A DNA stretch of 64,000 nucleotides from an uncultured Pseudomonadota bacterium (GTDB lineage: Bacteria > Pseudomonadota > Gammaproteobacteria > Burkholderiales > Burkholderiaceae): contig CAMLIZ010000001.1 of the NCBI GenBank assembly GCA_946480245.1, forward strand, positions 1 through 64,000, read 5' to 3'. Below, one piece after another: positions 27,300 through 36,210 of this stretch. The notes under the pieces are model-generated. The model was not told where the DNA came from and did no database searches. It saw only the letters and a program-made list of their open reading frames with translations. Position 1 is the first letter of the stretch; the number at the start of each line of letters is the position of its first letter. The translations under genes were made by a program, and so were the position numbers.

Positions 27300-27930
27300 C
27301 GAGCACGGCGCGGCCCTGGTCTTCGACGGTGCCCGCTTCACCCCCGCCACCCGTGTCATCAAGGCCGGCGAGCGCCAGCTCTGGCTCGAGCTGCAAGCCT
27401 TGCGCGGCGAGGCCGACGTTCGCATCGAGCGTGAGGTGGAGGCGCGCACCGCGCAGGCCCGCAAGGCGATCGAGAACCAGGTGGAGCTGCTCGTCGCGCA
27501 GCGCTTCGCCCAGCTGGCCCAGGCCTTCGACAGCGCTGCCGTGCAGCTGGAGCAGGCTGCCTTGGACCTTGCGCAGCAGATCGCCTTGCGCGTGATCGAG
27601 GCCTCCGAGCCCGCGGCCTTCTTTGCCCGAGCGGCCGAGCACCTGCAGGCCATCGTGCCGGCCGGCTCGGCACTGCGCCTGCACGTGCACCCGCGCGCGG
27701 CCGGCGAACTTGGCGCGCTGCTCGAGCGCCTGCATGCGGCCGGCCTGCGGCACGTGCACGTGGTGCCGGACGAATCGATCGCCGAGCTGCGCGGCCTCGT
27801 GGTCGAGACGCGCGACGGCGAGATCGAACTCGGCTGCGCGACCCAGCTGCGCCGCATCGCGACCGACATGCTGCAGGACGCGGCCACACCGGGCGCGGGC
27901 GACGCGCCGCCGGCGAGGGCCAGCCGATGA
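27289..27930 (+). CDS. sctL: T3SS ATPase stator/regulator SctL
   Basis: 213 aa. A long N-terminal coiled-coil (ARTAQARKAIENQVELLVAQ in part) and a C-terminal globular region are typical of the SctL/FliH/YscL family, which holds the SctN ATPase at the sorting platform. It overlaps sctK by 11 bases and sctO by four. Confidence 0.92.
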   Translation: MANDEHGAALVFDGARFTPATRVIKAGERQLWLELQALRGEADVRIEREVEARTAQARKAIENQVELLVAQRFAQLAQAFDSAAVQLEQAALDLAQQIALRVIEASEPAAFFARAAEHLQAIVPAGSALRLHVHPRAAGELGALLERLHAAGLRHVHVVPDESIAELRGLVVETRDGEIELGCATQLRRIATDMLQDAATPGAGDAPPARASR

Positions 27931-28430
27931 GCAGCGCCACCTTCCGCCGCCTGTGCGCGGTGCGCCAGATCAAGGTGGAGCGCGCAAGCCGCGAGGTGGC
28001 GCGCCGGCAGGAGGCGCTGGCGCAGCGCGAAGAGGCGCTGCTGGCGGCGCGTGCCGCCGCAGCCTTGCGACTCGCCGAGCGCGGCCAGCTCGTCGACGGC
28101 TGGCGTGCCGAGCGGCTGGCGCTCTCGGCCTTCGATACCGAGGCCTACGACGGCCACCAGGCTGAGCTGACACGATGCGAGCGGCGCATCGCGCAGGCGC
28201 AGGCGGTCGTGCAGGTGCACCTGGCCGAGCGCGACGAGGCGGCACGCGCGCTGCGCGCCGCGGCGCAGGCGCTGCTGGCATGCCGGATCGACCTCAACAA
28301 GGCCGAGCGCGCCACCGAGCAGCACCGGGTGAGCGAGCGCGTGCGCGACGAAGCGCTGGAAGAAGACGAGCAGGACGAGCTCTCGGTGGTCGCGCGCGGT
28401 CGCGCCCAGGCCATGGAGGCCATGGCATGA
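27927..28430 (+). CDS. sctO: T3SS stalk protein SctO (YscO/FliJ-like)
   Basis: 167 aa, almost entirely charged coiled-coil (ASREVARRQEALAQREEALL). It matches the SctO group that sits in the pore of the SctN hexamer and links it to SctV. The start overlaps the sctL stop. Confidence 0.88.
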   Translation: MSSATFRRLCAVRQIKVERASREVARRQEALAQREEALLAARAAAALRLAERGQLVDGWRAERLALSAFDTEAYDGHQAELTRCERRIAQAQAVVQVHLAERDEAARALRAAAQALLACRIDLNKAERATEQHRVSERVRDEALEEDEQDELSVVARGRAQAMEAMA

Positions 28431-28993
28431 AGGCCACGCTCGTCGACGCCGAATTGGCCGCGTTCGCGGCGCGCGACGCCACGACGCCCGCGCCGGTGCA
28501 GGCCGAGGACGTGGAGCGTTTCCGCATCGCGCTGCAGGAGCCGGCAGAGGCCCCGCCCGCGTCGGAGGTCGAAGCGCCGCGGGAGGAGGGCGCCGAGCGC
28601 CGGCCCCTGGCGGCGCCCGGCACGGCGCTGTCGTATGCGGTGCGCCATGCACCGTCGCCGACGGCGGTGCGTGCCGTGACGCGGGTGCGCCGCTCGCAAC
28701 TCAACACGCACACCGCGCGCAGCGCGGCGGTCGAGCCGCTGGCGCAGCTGCTGGCCACGATCGGCCAGCGTCCGCGCGACAAGGACGTGCACGACCTGAA
28801 GATCGTGCCGGCCGAGCCCAACCCGCTCGGGCTGACGCTGTTCGTCACGATGCGCGACGGCGAATTCATCGTGAAGGCCCGCACGACGCTGAGCCCCGAG
28901 CGCCGCGAGGAAGCGCAGCTCGCGCTCAACGTGCTCGAGAAGTCGTTGCGTGCGCGCCTGCGCCTGCCGGCGCACGTGGTGTTGATGGCCTGA
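28427..28993 (+). CDS. sctP: SctP-like protein (needle length/substrate switch)
   Basis: 188 aa beginning at an ATG that overlaps the sctO stop. The first 120 residues are low in order (Ala/Pro/Glu-rich), followed by a compact C-terminal region (GLTLFVTMRDGEFIVKAR, RLRLPAHVVL). Length, position between sctO and sctT and this two-part layout fit the SctP/HrpP family; the sequence itself is poorly conserved. It is short for a ruler protein, which hints at a short needle or another length mechanism. Confidence 0.7.
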   Translation: MKATLVDAELAAFAARDATTPAPVQAEDVERFRIALQEPAEAPPASEVEAPREEGAERRPLAAPGTALSYAVRHAPSPTAVRAVTRVRRSQLNTHTARSAAVEPLAQLLATIGQRPRDKDVHDLKIVPAEPNPLGLTLFVTMRDGEFIVKARTTLSPERREEAQLALNVLEKSLRARLRLPAHVVLMA

Positions 28994-29003
28994 GGACCCG
29001 GCG

Positions 29004-29819
29004 ATGGGCATGGACCTTCCCCTCGACATCGCCGGCGTCAAGAACATGCTGTTCGCCGTGGTGCTCGCGCTGCCGCGGGTGGCCGGGCTGATCTGGGTGC
29101 TGCCGGTGATCGCGATGACCGAGCTGCCCGGCATGGTGCGGCAGGTGGTCTCGATCGCGCTGTGCCTGCCGATGCTGCCGATGACCTTCCACATCGCCAC
29201 CACGACGGACCTGGCGCCGTTCGTGTGGATGCTGACGCTGTTCAAGGAGCTGGCGATCGGCGCCTTCATCGGCTTCGGCCTGGGCGTGTTCGTGTGGGTG
29301 TTCGCCCATCTCGGCGAGTTGGTGGACACGCAGTCGGGCTACGCGAACCTGTTCATCTTCAACAACATCCTCAACACGGCCACCGGCCCGTTCGCCACCA
29401 CCGCCACGCAGTCGGGCATCGCGCTGTTCATCGGCCTGGGCGGCCTGCGCGTGGCCATGCAGACGCTGATCGGCTCGTACCTCGTGTGGCCCATCGACAG
29501 TGCCGTGCCGCGCGCGCAGCTGCTGTTCGAAGCGTTTGCCGTCACGCACCTGGAGACCCTCTTCACGCTGACCGTGAAGCTGGCGGCGCCCGCCATGCTG
29601 ATCCTGCTGATCCTGGAGGTGGCCATCGGCCTGGTGGCGCGCTTCGGTCGCCAGATCGACACCTCATCGATCGCGTTCTCGGTGAAGGCGCTGGCCGGCC
29701 TGCTGGTGGTGGCGGTGCTGCTGCACTTCTCCGTCGACATCGTCGGCAACGTGGTGACCTCGGCCACGGCGCTCAGCCGCCTGATGTTCGGCAATGCCTG
29801 GCCGGGAGCGCAGCCATGA
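29004..29819 (+). CDS. sctT: T3SS export apparatus protein SctT
   Basis: 271 aa with six to eight hydrophobic helices and FliR/SctT features: PRVAGLIWVLPVIAM, FKELAIGAFIGFGLG and TQSGIALFIGLGG. It builds the export gate with SctR and SctS. GAGGA precedes the ATG, and the stop overlaps the sctU start. Confidence 0.96.
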   Translation: MGMDLPLDIAGVKNMLFAVVLALPRVAGLIWVLPVIAMTELPGMVRQVVSIALCLPMLPMTFHIATTTDLAPFVWMLTLFKELAIGAFIGFGLGVFVWVFAHLGELVDTQSGYANLFIFNNILNTATGPFATTATQSGIALFIGLGGLRVAMQTLIGSYLVWPIDSAVPRAQLLFEAFAVTHLETLFTLTVKLAAPAMLILLILEVAIGLVARFGRQIDTSSIAFSVKALAGLLVVAVLLHFSVDIVGNVVTSATALSRLMFGNAWPGAQP

Positions 29820-30919
29820 GCGAGAAGACCGAACAGGCCACCGACTACAAGCTGCGCGAGGCGCGCAAGAAGGGCCAGATCGCGGTCAGCGCGGAGGTCA
29901 ACACCGCGGCCAGCTTCATCGGCGTGGTGGGCTACGTGCTGCTGCAGGCGCCGGACATCGGCCGGCAGCTGAACGACCTGTTCCAGCTCATCCTGCGCCA
30001 CGTGGAGACGCTGGGGCGCAGCAACGGCGGCACCTCGTCGGACGTGATGCTGGAGATCGGCATGGTGCTGGCCCGGCTGTGCGCGCCGCCGTTGATCGTG
30101 GCGGCGCTGGTCGGCCTGATCGCCGGCCTGGCACAGACGCGCGGCCTGATCTCGTTCCACCCGGTGCTGCCGCAGCTGGACCGCGTGGACCCGGTGGCCG
30201 GCTTCGGCAGGGTCTTCAGCCTGCGCAGCCTGCTCACCTTCGCCAAGCTCCTGTTCGGCCTGATGGTGATCGGCGTGGTGGTGGCGGTGATGTACCGCGA
30301 CATGCTGCCCGAAATGATCCGCTCGGGCTACCTGCCGGCGCAGCGCGTGGTCGTGCTGTCGTGGTACTTCGTGTCCCGGCTGCTCGCCGCGGGCGCGATC
30401 GTCGCCGGGCTGATGGCGGTGGCCGACTACCTGATCCAGCACTTCAGCTTCATGCGACAGATGAAGATGTCCAAGCACGAGCTGGTGGACGAGCACAAGA
30501 GCCTCGAAGGCAACCCGCAGATGAAGTCGCATCGCAAGCAGCTGTTCGAGGAGCTGCTCGACGAGACCACGCAGGAAAAGATCGGCCAATCGGAGGTGGT
30601 GGTCGTCAACCCCACGCACGTGGCCGTGGCGATCCGCTACCAGCCGGGAAAGATCGATCTGCCGCTGGTCGCGGTGAAGGGCCTGGACGACCGCGCTCTC
30701 GCGATCCGGCAGTGCGCCGAGCAAAAGGGCATTCCCGTGTACGAGAACCGGCAGCTGGCGCGCGACCTGTACCGCGACTGCCGCGTCAACGAGTTCATCA
30801 CCCACCAGTACTTCGAGGCCGTGGCGGAGGTGTTCAAGTGGCTGGCCAAGTTGAGGAGCGCCAAGCAGATGGCGCAAAAGATGACGGGAAAGGAGGCACG
30901 CCATGAACGCGGCCGTTGA
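29816..30919 (+). CDS. sctU: T3SS substrate specificity switch protein SctU
   Basis: 367 aa. Four membrane helices follow the conserved N-terminus (SEKTEQATDYKLREARKKGQ), and the cytoplasmic domain holds the autocleavage motif NPTH at residues 265-268. Cleavage there switches export from early to late substrates. The start is fixed by the ATGA overlap with sctT; the end overlaps sctQ. Confidence 0.97.
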   Translation: MSEKTEQATDYKLREARKKGQIAVSAEVNTAASFIGVVGYVLLQAPDIGRQLNDLFQLILRHVETLGRSNGGTSSDVMLEIGMVLARLCAPPLIVAALVGLIAGLAQTRGLISFHPVLPQLDRVDPVAGFGRVFSLRSLLTFAKLLFGLMVIGVVVAVMYRDMLPEMIRSGYLPAQRVVVLSWYFVSRLLAAGAIVAGLMAVADYLIQHFSFMRQMKMSKHELVDEHKSLEGNPQMKSHRKQLFEELLDETTQEKIGQSEVVVVNPTHVAVAIRYQPGKIDLPLVAVKGLDDRALAIRQCAEQKGIPVYENRQLARDLYRDCRVNEFITHQYFEAVAEVFKWLAKLRSAKQMAQKMTGKEARHERGR

Positions 30920-31946
30920 CATGCCATGGAATGAGCTCGATCGATACACCGAGGCCCAGCGCCGCTTCCTGCGCGCCTGCGCCGGGCGCGACAGCGATCC
31001 GCTCATCCCGTTCAGCGGCCCGATGACCACGCTGCGGGCCGCGGCCTGGGAGGCGCCCGGTGCAGCCGCCGAAAGCGTGCGCGTGGCCTTCGTGGACGCG
31101 GCGGGGCGCGAACACCTGGAGGTCCTGCTCGACCGCGGCGACCTGCTGGCACTCGGCGTGGGGCCGTGGATCTTCCAGTTCGCCTCGGAGGAAGTGCTGG
31201 GCGACGTGCTGGCCGCGATGCTCGCGCCGTCGCTGCAGCGCGCCACCCGCCTGCTGGGCGACGCGGTGGCGCTGCGCGCGCAGCGCGTGCGCGGCGCGCA
31301 GCCGCCCGAGGACCGGCCCTGGCCCTGCTTCATGGCCGAGTCGATGCCGCACATCGGCAGCCTGCGCCTGCGCATCTCGCCGGCGCTGGTGGAGGCCTGC
31401 GAGGCCGCGCCGATGCCGCGCCGCAGCCCCGACGGGCTGAAGCACATCCCGCTGCACTGGGCCGTGCGCCTGAGTTGCGTCGGGCTGGAGCGGCGCGACT
31501 ACGACGGGCTGGCCCACGGCGACGTGGTGCGCGTGCTGCTGTCGCCGCTGCAGGACGCCGAGCTCGTCGGCCCGCTGGTGCCGCACGGCGACGCGCCGTC
31601 GCGCCCCGGGGTGCGCCCGCACCGCTGGGTCAAGGTGCACATCGACAGCGGCGGCTGGATCACGCTGACGTTCGATCAGGACATGCAACTGGAGTACGAG
31701 ATGGATGATCGCGAATCACTGGACCGTGCGATCGTGCCGGTCAACCTGACGCTGCCGGTGGCCGCGATGTCGCTGCACGAGGTCGACACCGCAGCGCCGG
31801 GCACGCTCGTCGACACCGGCGTGCACCTGCGCGACGTGGAGGTGGCGCTGTGGACCGCCGGCTATCGTTTCGCCTCCGGCAAGCTGGTGCTGATCGGTGA
31901 CCACCTCGGCGTGGAGATCGTGCGCACCGAGCGGGATCTGCCATGA
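30903..31946 (+). CDS. sctQ: T3SS C-ring/sorting platform protein SctQ
   Basis: 347 aa. A helical N-terminal region is followed by SpoA-type domains: HWAVRLSCVGLERRDYDGLAHGDVVRVLL around residues 195-225 (quoted in part) and, at the C-terminus, VDTGVHLRDVEVALWTAGYR and LVLIGDHLGVEIV. AGGAGG precedes the ATG, which lies 17 bases inside sctU. SctQ forms the pods of the sorting platform. A second SctQ-like protein and a short FliN-like protein are encoded at 35932-37223. Confidence 0.85.
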   Translation: MNAAVDMPWNELDRYTEAQRRFLRACAGRDSDPLIPFSGPMTTLRAAAWEAPGAAAESVRVAFVDAAGREHLEVLLDRGDLLALGVGPWIFQFASEEVLGDVLAAMLAPSLQRATRLLGDAVALRAQRVRGAQPPEDRPWPCFMAESMPHIGSLRLRISPALVEACEAAPMPRRSPDGLKHIPLHWAVRLSCVGLERRDYDGLAHGDVVRVLLSPLQDAELVGPLVPHGDAPSRPGVRPHRWVKVHIDSGGWITLTFDQDMQLEYEMDDRESLDRAIVPVNLTLPVAAMSLHEVDTAAPGTLVDTGVHLRDVEVALWTAGYRFASGKLVLIGDHLGVEIVRTERDLP

Positions 31947-32623
31947 ACGAGCTCGCCGCCGCCTCGCCCGCCGCCGACCCGCTGGTGCTGATGACCGTGC
32001 TGATCGCGGTCGGGCTGCTGCCGTTCGTCGCACTGTCGGTCACTGCGTTCACCAAGATCGTGGTCGTGCTCGGCCTCGTGCGGCAGGCGATCGGCGTGCA
32101 GCAGATTCCGCCCAACATGGTGCTCAACGGCATCGCGATGATCCTGTCGGCCTACATCATGGCGCCCATCGCCACCGGCGCCTACGACACGCTGGCGCCC
32201 AGCTTCAGCCACTCCAAGCAGTTCGGACGCAGCTTCGGCGACGTGCCGACGATCGCCAAGGCGGTGTCCGAACCGCTGAAGCAGTTCCTGACCAAGCATT
32301 CGGACCGCAAGTACCGGCTGTTCTTCGTGGATGCCACCAAGCAGCTGTGGCCCGCCGAAGCGGCCCAGAAGGCCTCCGAGGACGACATGCTGGTGCTGAT
32401 CCCCAGCTTCACGTTGAGCGAGCTCACGCAGGCCTTCCAGATCGGCTTCCTGCTGTACCTGGCGTTCATCGCGGTCGACCTCGTCGTCGGCACGGTGCTG
32501 ATGGCGCTCGGCATGCAGATGGTCTCGCCCAACATCGTGTCGGTGCCGTTCAAGCTGATGCTGTTCGTCGCGGTGGACGGCTGGTCGCACCTGATCCAGG
32601 GCCTGGTGCTGACCTACCGCTGA
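31943..32623 (+). CDS. sctR: T3SS export apparatus protein SctR
   Basis: 226 aa with four hydrophobic helices and strong FliP/SctR signatures: FTKIVVVLGLVRQAIGVQQIPPNMVLNG (in part: VRQAIGVQQIPPNMVLNGIA) and, near the end, LMALGMQMVSPNIVSVPFKL. It is the last gene of the operon started by T3SS-box B. Confidence 0.97.
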   Translation: MNELAAASPAADPLVLMTVLIAVGLLPFVALSVTAFTKIVVVLGLVRQAIGVQQIPPNMVLNGIAMILSAYIMAPIATGAYDTLAPSFSHSKQFGRSFGDVPTIAKAVSEPLKQFLTKHSDRKYRLFFVDATKQLWPAEAAQKASEDDMLVLIPSFTLSELTQAFQIGFLLYLAFIAVDLVVGTVLMALGMQMVSPNIVSVPFKLMLFVAVDGWSHLIQGLVLTYR

Positions 32624-32635
32624 ACGCGGTTCAGC
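32619..32635. terminator. Hairpin at convergent sctR and CapA-like gene ends
   Basis: A perfect 7-bp inverted repeat, GCTGAAC-GCG-GTTCAGC, contains the stop codons of both convergent genes. No T-run follows, so it is only a possible attenuator or terminator. Confidence 0.35.
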
Positions 32636-33770
32636 CGTCGAGCGGCAGCACCGGCACCGCCAGTGCGTTGCCCACCGGCCAAGGGCGGCTGGCGTCGATG
32701 CGGCCGTTCAAGCCCTGGCTCAGGTTGCAGCGCTGCACATACGCCAACACCTCGCGCCCGGCCTGCGACCGCGGCCGCACCGCGCGCACCCGGCCATCCG
32801 GCAGCAGCCGGCAGGGCACGAAGCCGACCTGCTGCACGCGCCCGTCGCGCACGCTGGCACACGCCATCATCGTCATGCGCGCGTCGGCGTGCATCGGCAG
32901 CAGCGGCCAGCCTTCGCGTGGAAAGAGGGCGTGCTCGTAGCCGGTGAGGCGCGGCTCGTCGCATGGCAGCCGGCAGTCGAAGACGAAGTGCCCCAGCCCG
33001 TACACGATGGGTCGGCCGCGATACCACTCGATGCCGCGCAGCACGTGGTGGTGATGGCCGACGACCATGTCCACCCCGTGGTCGATGCACAGGCGCGCGG
33101 TGCGGCGCTCGTGGTCGGTCAGCAGGTAGGGGTGCAGCGTGTCACCCCAATGGAAGCTCGCCACCACGATGTCGGAGCGCGACTTCGCCTGCGCGATGTC
33201 CGCCAGCAGCGCGTCGAGATCGCGCTTGTCATGGCGGCTGCGGATGTGCGGAAACGTGCCCGGCAGGTAGTAGTCACGATGCCTCAGGTAGGTGTCGCGC
33301 GAACGCAGCGGGGCGATGCCCGGCCGCTTGGCGCGGGCCTCGTATCCGAGCGGAAAGACCGATGCATAGGCCAGGAACGAGATCGACGTGCCGGCGTTGT
33401 GCACCCGCGCCGGCGCGCGCGCGGCCTGCAGGTTGTGCCCGGCGCCGCAGGTCTTCACGCCGGCCGATTGCAGCCGCCACAGCGTGTCCAGCAGCGCGTC
33501 GTGCCCCGCATCCACGCTGTGGTTGTTGGCCATCGACAGCACGTCGAAGCCGGCGCCGGCGATCGTGTGCAGGTTCGATTCGCGCGCGATCAGGCGCACG
33601 CCGGCGGCCTCCAGCGGCTGCGGGCGGGCCGAGAACGCGCCTTCGAGATTGCCGAACAGCACGTCGGGCGCCGCGAGCATCGCGCGCACGTCGGTGAAAG
33701 GATCGGCGTCGTCGCTGCGATCGACGAGCACGTCGCCCACGAAGCCGAGCAGGATCGAATCGGTTGCCAC
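32631..33770 (-). CDS. CapA-family protein (PGA_cap metallophosphatase-like)
   Basis: About 379 aa, related to CapA/PgsA of poly-gamma-glutamate capsule synthesis and to PGA_cap proteins with a calcineurin-like fold. Motifs are LLGFVGDVLVD, LFGNLEGAFS, LSMANNHSVDAG, VASFHWGDT and VVGHHHHVLRGIEWYRGRPI, including probable metal ligands (GD, GNxE, NNH, HxG, GHHxH). The start is uncertain: GTG 33770 precedes ATDSILLGFVGD, but no ribosome binding site is visible, and the frame is open to 33920. It is the only gene transcribed against the export operons here, wedged between sctR and sctV. No signal peptide is evident. Its link to secretion is unknown. Confidence 0.85.
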   Translation of the reverse strand: MATDSILLGFVGDVLVDRSDDADPFTDVRAMLAAPDVLFGNLEGAFSARPQPLEAAGVRLIARESNLHTIAGAGFDVLSMANNHSVDAGHDALLDTLWRLQSAGVKTCGAGHNLQAARAPARVHNAGTSISFLAYASVFPLGYEARAKRPGIAPLRSRDTYLRHRDYYLPGTFPHIRSRHDKRDLDALLADIAQAKSRSDIVVASFHWGDTLHPYLLTDHERRTARLCIDHGVDMVVGHHHHVLRGIEWYRGRPIVYGLGHFVFDCRLPCDEPRLTGYEHALFPREGWPLLPMHADARMTMMACASVRDGRVQQVGFVPCRLLPDGRVRAVRPRSQAGREVLAYVQRCNLSQGLNGRIDASRPWPVGNALAVPVLPLDG

Positions 33771-33809
33771 GCATGGACGATGGCAGTGTGCACGCGGTGG
33801 TTCCGAGCA

Positions 33810-33852
33810 GGGAATTCCCCGATGTGGACCACCCCGGGGCAGGCGCCAGCCT
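33810..33852 (+). promoter_or_regulatory. T3SS-box C, for the sctV unit
   Basis: GGG-N10-TGTGGACCA-N16-AGCCT, ending 34 bases before the sctV ATG. It lies upstream of the most likely start of the divergent CapA-like gene. Confidence 0.85.
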
Positions 33853-33886
33853 TCACTCCCAGATGTGACTGGAAGGAAGTGGCGCG

Positions 33887-35935
33887 ATGTTCGGAAGACT
33901 GCTTGGTAGCGGCGCGGCATGGATGCCCCTCGGGCTGATCTGCGTCATCGCGGTCATCCTGGTGCCGCTGCCCACGCCGGTGATGGACTTCCTGCTCGCG
34001 GTGTCGCTGGCGGCGAGCCTGGCGTTGCTGGTGCTGTCGATGCACGTGGAGCGCACGATGCAGCTGTCCACGTTCCCCAGCCTGCTGCTGATCACCACCT
34101 TGCTGCGGCTGGCGCTGAGCATCGCCTCCACCAAGCTGATCCTGCTGCACGCGCACGCGGGCCAGATCATCGAGACCTTCGGCAAGATCGTGGTGGGCGG
34201 CAACGTGATCGTCGGCCTGGTGATCTTCGTGATCATCACGCTGGTGCAGTTCGTCGTCATCGCCAAGGGCGCGGAGCGCGTCGCGGAGGTGGGGGCGCGC
34301 TTCACGCTGGACGCCATGCCGGGCAAGCAGATGAGCATCGAGGCCGACCTGCGCGGCAACCTCATCACCTCCGACGATGCGCGGCACAAGCGCCAGGAGC
34401 TGGACCAGGAGAGTCAGTTCCACGGCTCGATGGACGGCGCGATGAAGTTCGTCAAGGGCGACGCGATCGCCACCCTGCTGATCGCGCTCGTCAACATCCT
34501 GGCCGGCCTGGCCATCGGCGTCGGCGTCAACGGGCTGCCGTTCTCCGACGCGCTGGCGCGCTACACCATCCTCACCGTGGGCGACGGCATGGTGGCGCAG
34601 CTGCCCTCGCTGATCACCTCCGTCTCCGCCGGCATCCTGATCACGCGCGTGTCGGGCGCGGCGGGCGTGCGCTTGAGCGAGGACATCCGGCGCCAGATCG
34701 CCGAGCAGCCTTTCGTGCTGCTGCTGATCGGTGGCGTGCTGCTCGGTGCGGCGCTGCTGCCGGACCTGCCGCACCTGCAGCTCGGCGGGCTCGGCGCGCT
34801 GCTGCTGCTGGCCGGCCTGGCAGCCCGCAACGGCAGCCGCCGCAAGGCCGCCCAGCTGGCGCATGGGCTGTCGCCGGAGGAGGCACGGCTGGCCGAGGTG
34901 ATGCTCGAGTACAAGCTGCCGCAGTTCGCGCCGGCGCTGTGGGTGTCCGCGTCGCCGGGCATCGCCAAGTGGTTCAACGCGCCGTGGGCCGCGTTCGAGC
35001 TCGGCAGTGCGCGCGCGCGCCTCGTCAAGCGCTATGGGCTTCCGCTGCCGAAGATCCGGATCTTCGTGGACGACGAGCTGCAGGGCGAGCGCTACCGCGT
35101 GCATGTGTACGACCTCGTGGTCGGTTCGGTCGACATCGTGCCCGACTGCTACGCGCACCGCGGCATGCGGCCGGTGGACGCCGAGGCCAACCGCGTGACC
35201 ATTCCCTACCTCGGTGCGGTGTCCTGGGTGCCGGCTGCGGAAGTGGCCAACCCCGACGACGCGCAGTGGTGGAACGTGTATGCACTGCTGGCGCATCACC
35301 TCGAGGCGGTGGCGCTGGCGCATGCGGAGACGCTGCTGGGGCTGGAGGAAACGCACCACCTGCTGTCGCACTTCGAGCGTGACCTGCCCGAGCTGGCCAA
35401 GGAGGCGCTCAAGGCCTCGACGCTGCCGCGCACCGCCGAAGTGCTGCGCCGGCTGGTCAGCGAGCGCGTCTCGATCCGCAACATGCGCGCCATCCTCGAG
35501 AGCCTGCTCAACTGGGCCGGCCGCGAGCGCGACACCGCGCTGCTGACCGAGCAGGTGCGCGTCGACCTCGGCGCGTCGCTGGTGCAGCGCTTCACCGACG
35601 ACGAGTCGACGATGCGGCCGGTGATCCTCGATCCGGCGTTCGAGCAGGCGCTGGTGGGTGCGGTCGAGGTGGGCCCGCGGGGGCCGGCGCTGGCGCTGCC
35701 GAAGGAGGCCTCGTCCTGGCTGCACGGCCAGCTGACGCAGGTGCTGACGAAGGAGGCGCCGGCGGGCGAGGAGGTGCCGATGGTGCTCACGCCCGACCTG
35801 CGCCGCTTCATGGCCAAGTTCCTGGCGCCGAAGTTCCCGCAGCTGTGCGTGTTCGCGTTTCCCGAGGTGCCGGCCGGCGTGACGCTGAAGCCGCTGGCGG
35901 TCATCGGCGCGGCTTCTCCGGAGCCCGGCAAATGA
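33887..35935 (+). CDS. sctV: T3SS export gate protein SctV
   Basis: 682 aa. The N-terminal half has about eight hydrophobic helices and FHIPEP-family signatures: VPLPTPVMDFLLAVSLAASL, PSLLLITTLLRLALSIASTK, LDAMPGKQMSIEADLR and FVKGDAIATLL. The C-terminal cytoplasmic domain forms the nonameric ring that receives chaperone-effector complexes. GGAAGGAAG precedes the ATG. It heads a five-gene unit controlled by T3SS-box C. Confidence 0.97.
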   Translation: MFGRLLGSGAAWMPLGLICVIAVILVPLPTPVMDFLLAVSLAASLALLVLSMHVERTMQLSTFPSLLLITTLLRLALSIASTKLILLHAHAGQIIETFGKIVVGGNVIVGLVIFVIITLVQFVVIAKGAERVAEVGARFTLDAMPGKQMSIEADLRGNLITSDDARHKRQELDQESQFHGSMDGAMKFVKGDAIATLLIALVNILAGLAIGVGVNGLPFSDALARYTILTVGDGMVAQLPSLITSVSAGILITRVSGAAGVRLSEDIRRQIAEQPFVLLLIGGVLLGAALLPDLPHLQLGGLGALLLLAGLAARNGSRRKAAQLAHGLSPEEARLAEVMLEYKLPQFAPALWVSASPGIAKWFNAPWAAFELGSARARLVKRYGLPLPKIRIFVDDELQGERYRVHVYDLVVGSVDIVPDCYAHRGMRPVDAEANRVTIPYLGAVSWVPAAEVANPDDAQWWNVYALLAHHLEAVALAHAETLLGLEETHHLLSHFERDLPELAKEALKASTLPRTAEVLRRLVSERVSIRNMRAILESLLNWAGRERDTALLTEQVRVDLGASLVQRFTDDESTMRPVILDPAFEQALVGAVEVGPRGPALALPKEASSWLHGQLTQVLTKEAPAGEEVPMVLTPDLRRFMAKFLAPKFPQLCVFAFPEVPAGVTLKPLAVIGAASPEPGK

Positions 35936-36210
35936 GCGAGACGCCCGCCCGCGTGATCCCGGCCGCAGCGCCGGACGAGTTGCTGCAGCAGGCCTCGGTT
36001 GAGGTCACGGTGTCGTTCCCGCCCATCAAGATGACGCTGCTGGAGGCGCAGTCGCTCAAGCGCGGCAGCATCGTCGAGCTCGGGCAGCGCCTGGCGCAGG
36101 TGCCGTTGACGGTGCACGTGACCGGCCAGCCTCTGGCCACCGGCTATCTCGTCGTCCTGGTGGAGGACAAGGCCGCCGTGCTGCTGAGCGCCACGGAAGG
36201 CGCGCCGTGA
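35932..36210 (+). CDS. Short FliN/SctQ-C-like SpoA-domain protein
   Basis: 92 aa. After a short variable N-terminus, residues 25-90 form one SpoA domain (VEVTVSFPPIKMTLLEAQSL, RGSIVELGQRLAQVPLTVHVTGQPLATGYLVVL in part). This resembles HrcQb of Pseudomonas syringae or the internally translated C-terminal SctQ product. The start overlaps the sctV stop, and the stop overlaps the next SctQ-like gene, so the three are coupled. Confidence 0.85.
   Translation: MSETPARVIPAAAPDELLQQASVEVTVSFPPIKMTLLEAQSLKRGSIVELGQRLAQVPLTVHVTGQPLATGYLVVLVEDKAAVLLSATEGAP

Noticed and set aside
33590..35725. A 711-codon minus-strand frame opposite sctV.
   Set aside because: Gln/His/Arg-rich antisense translation; sctV on the plus strand has full FHIPEP-family signatures and a T3SS box.
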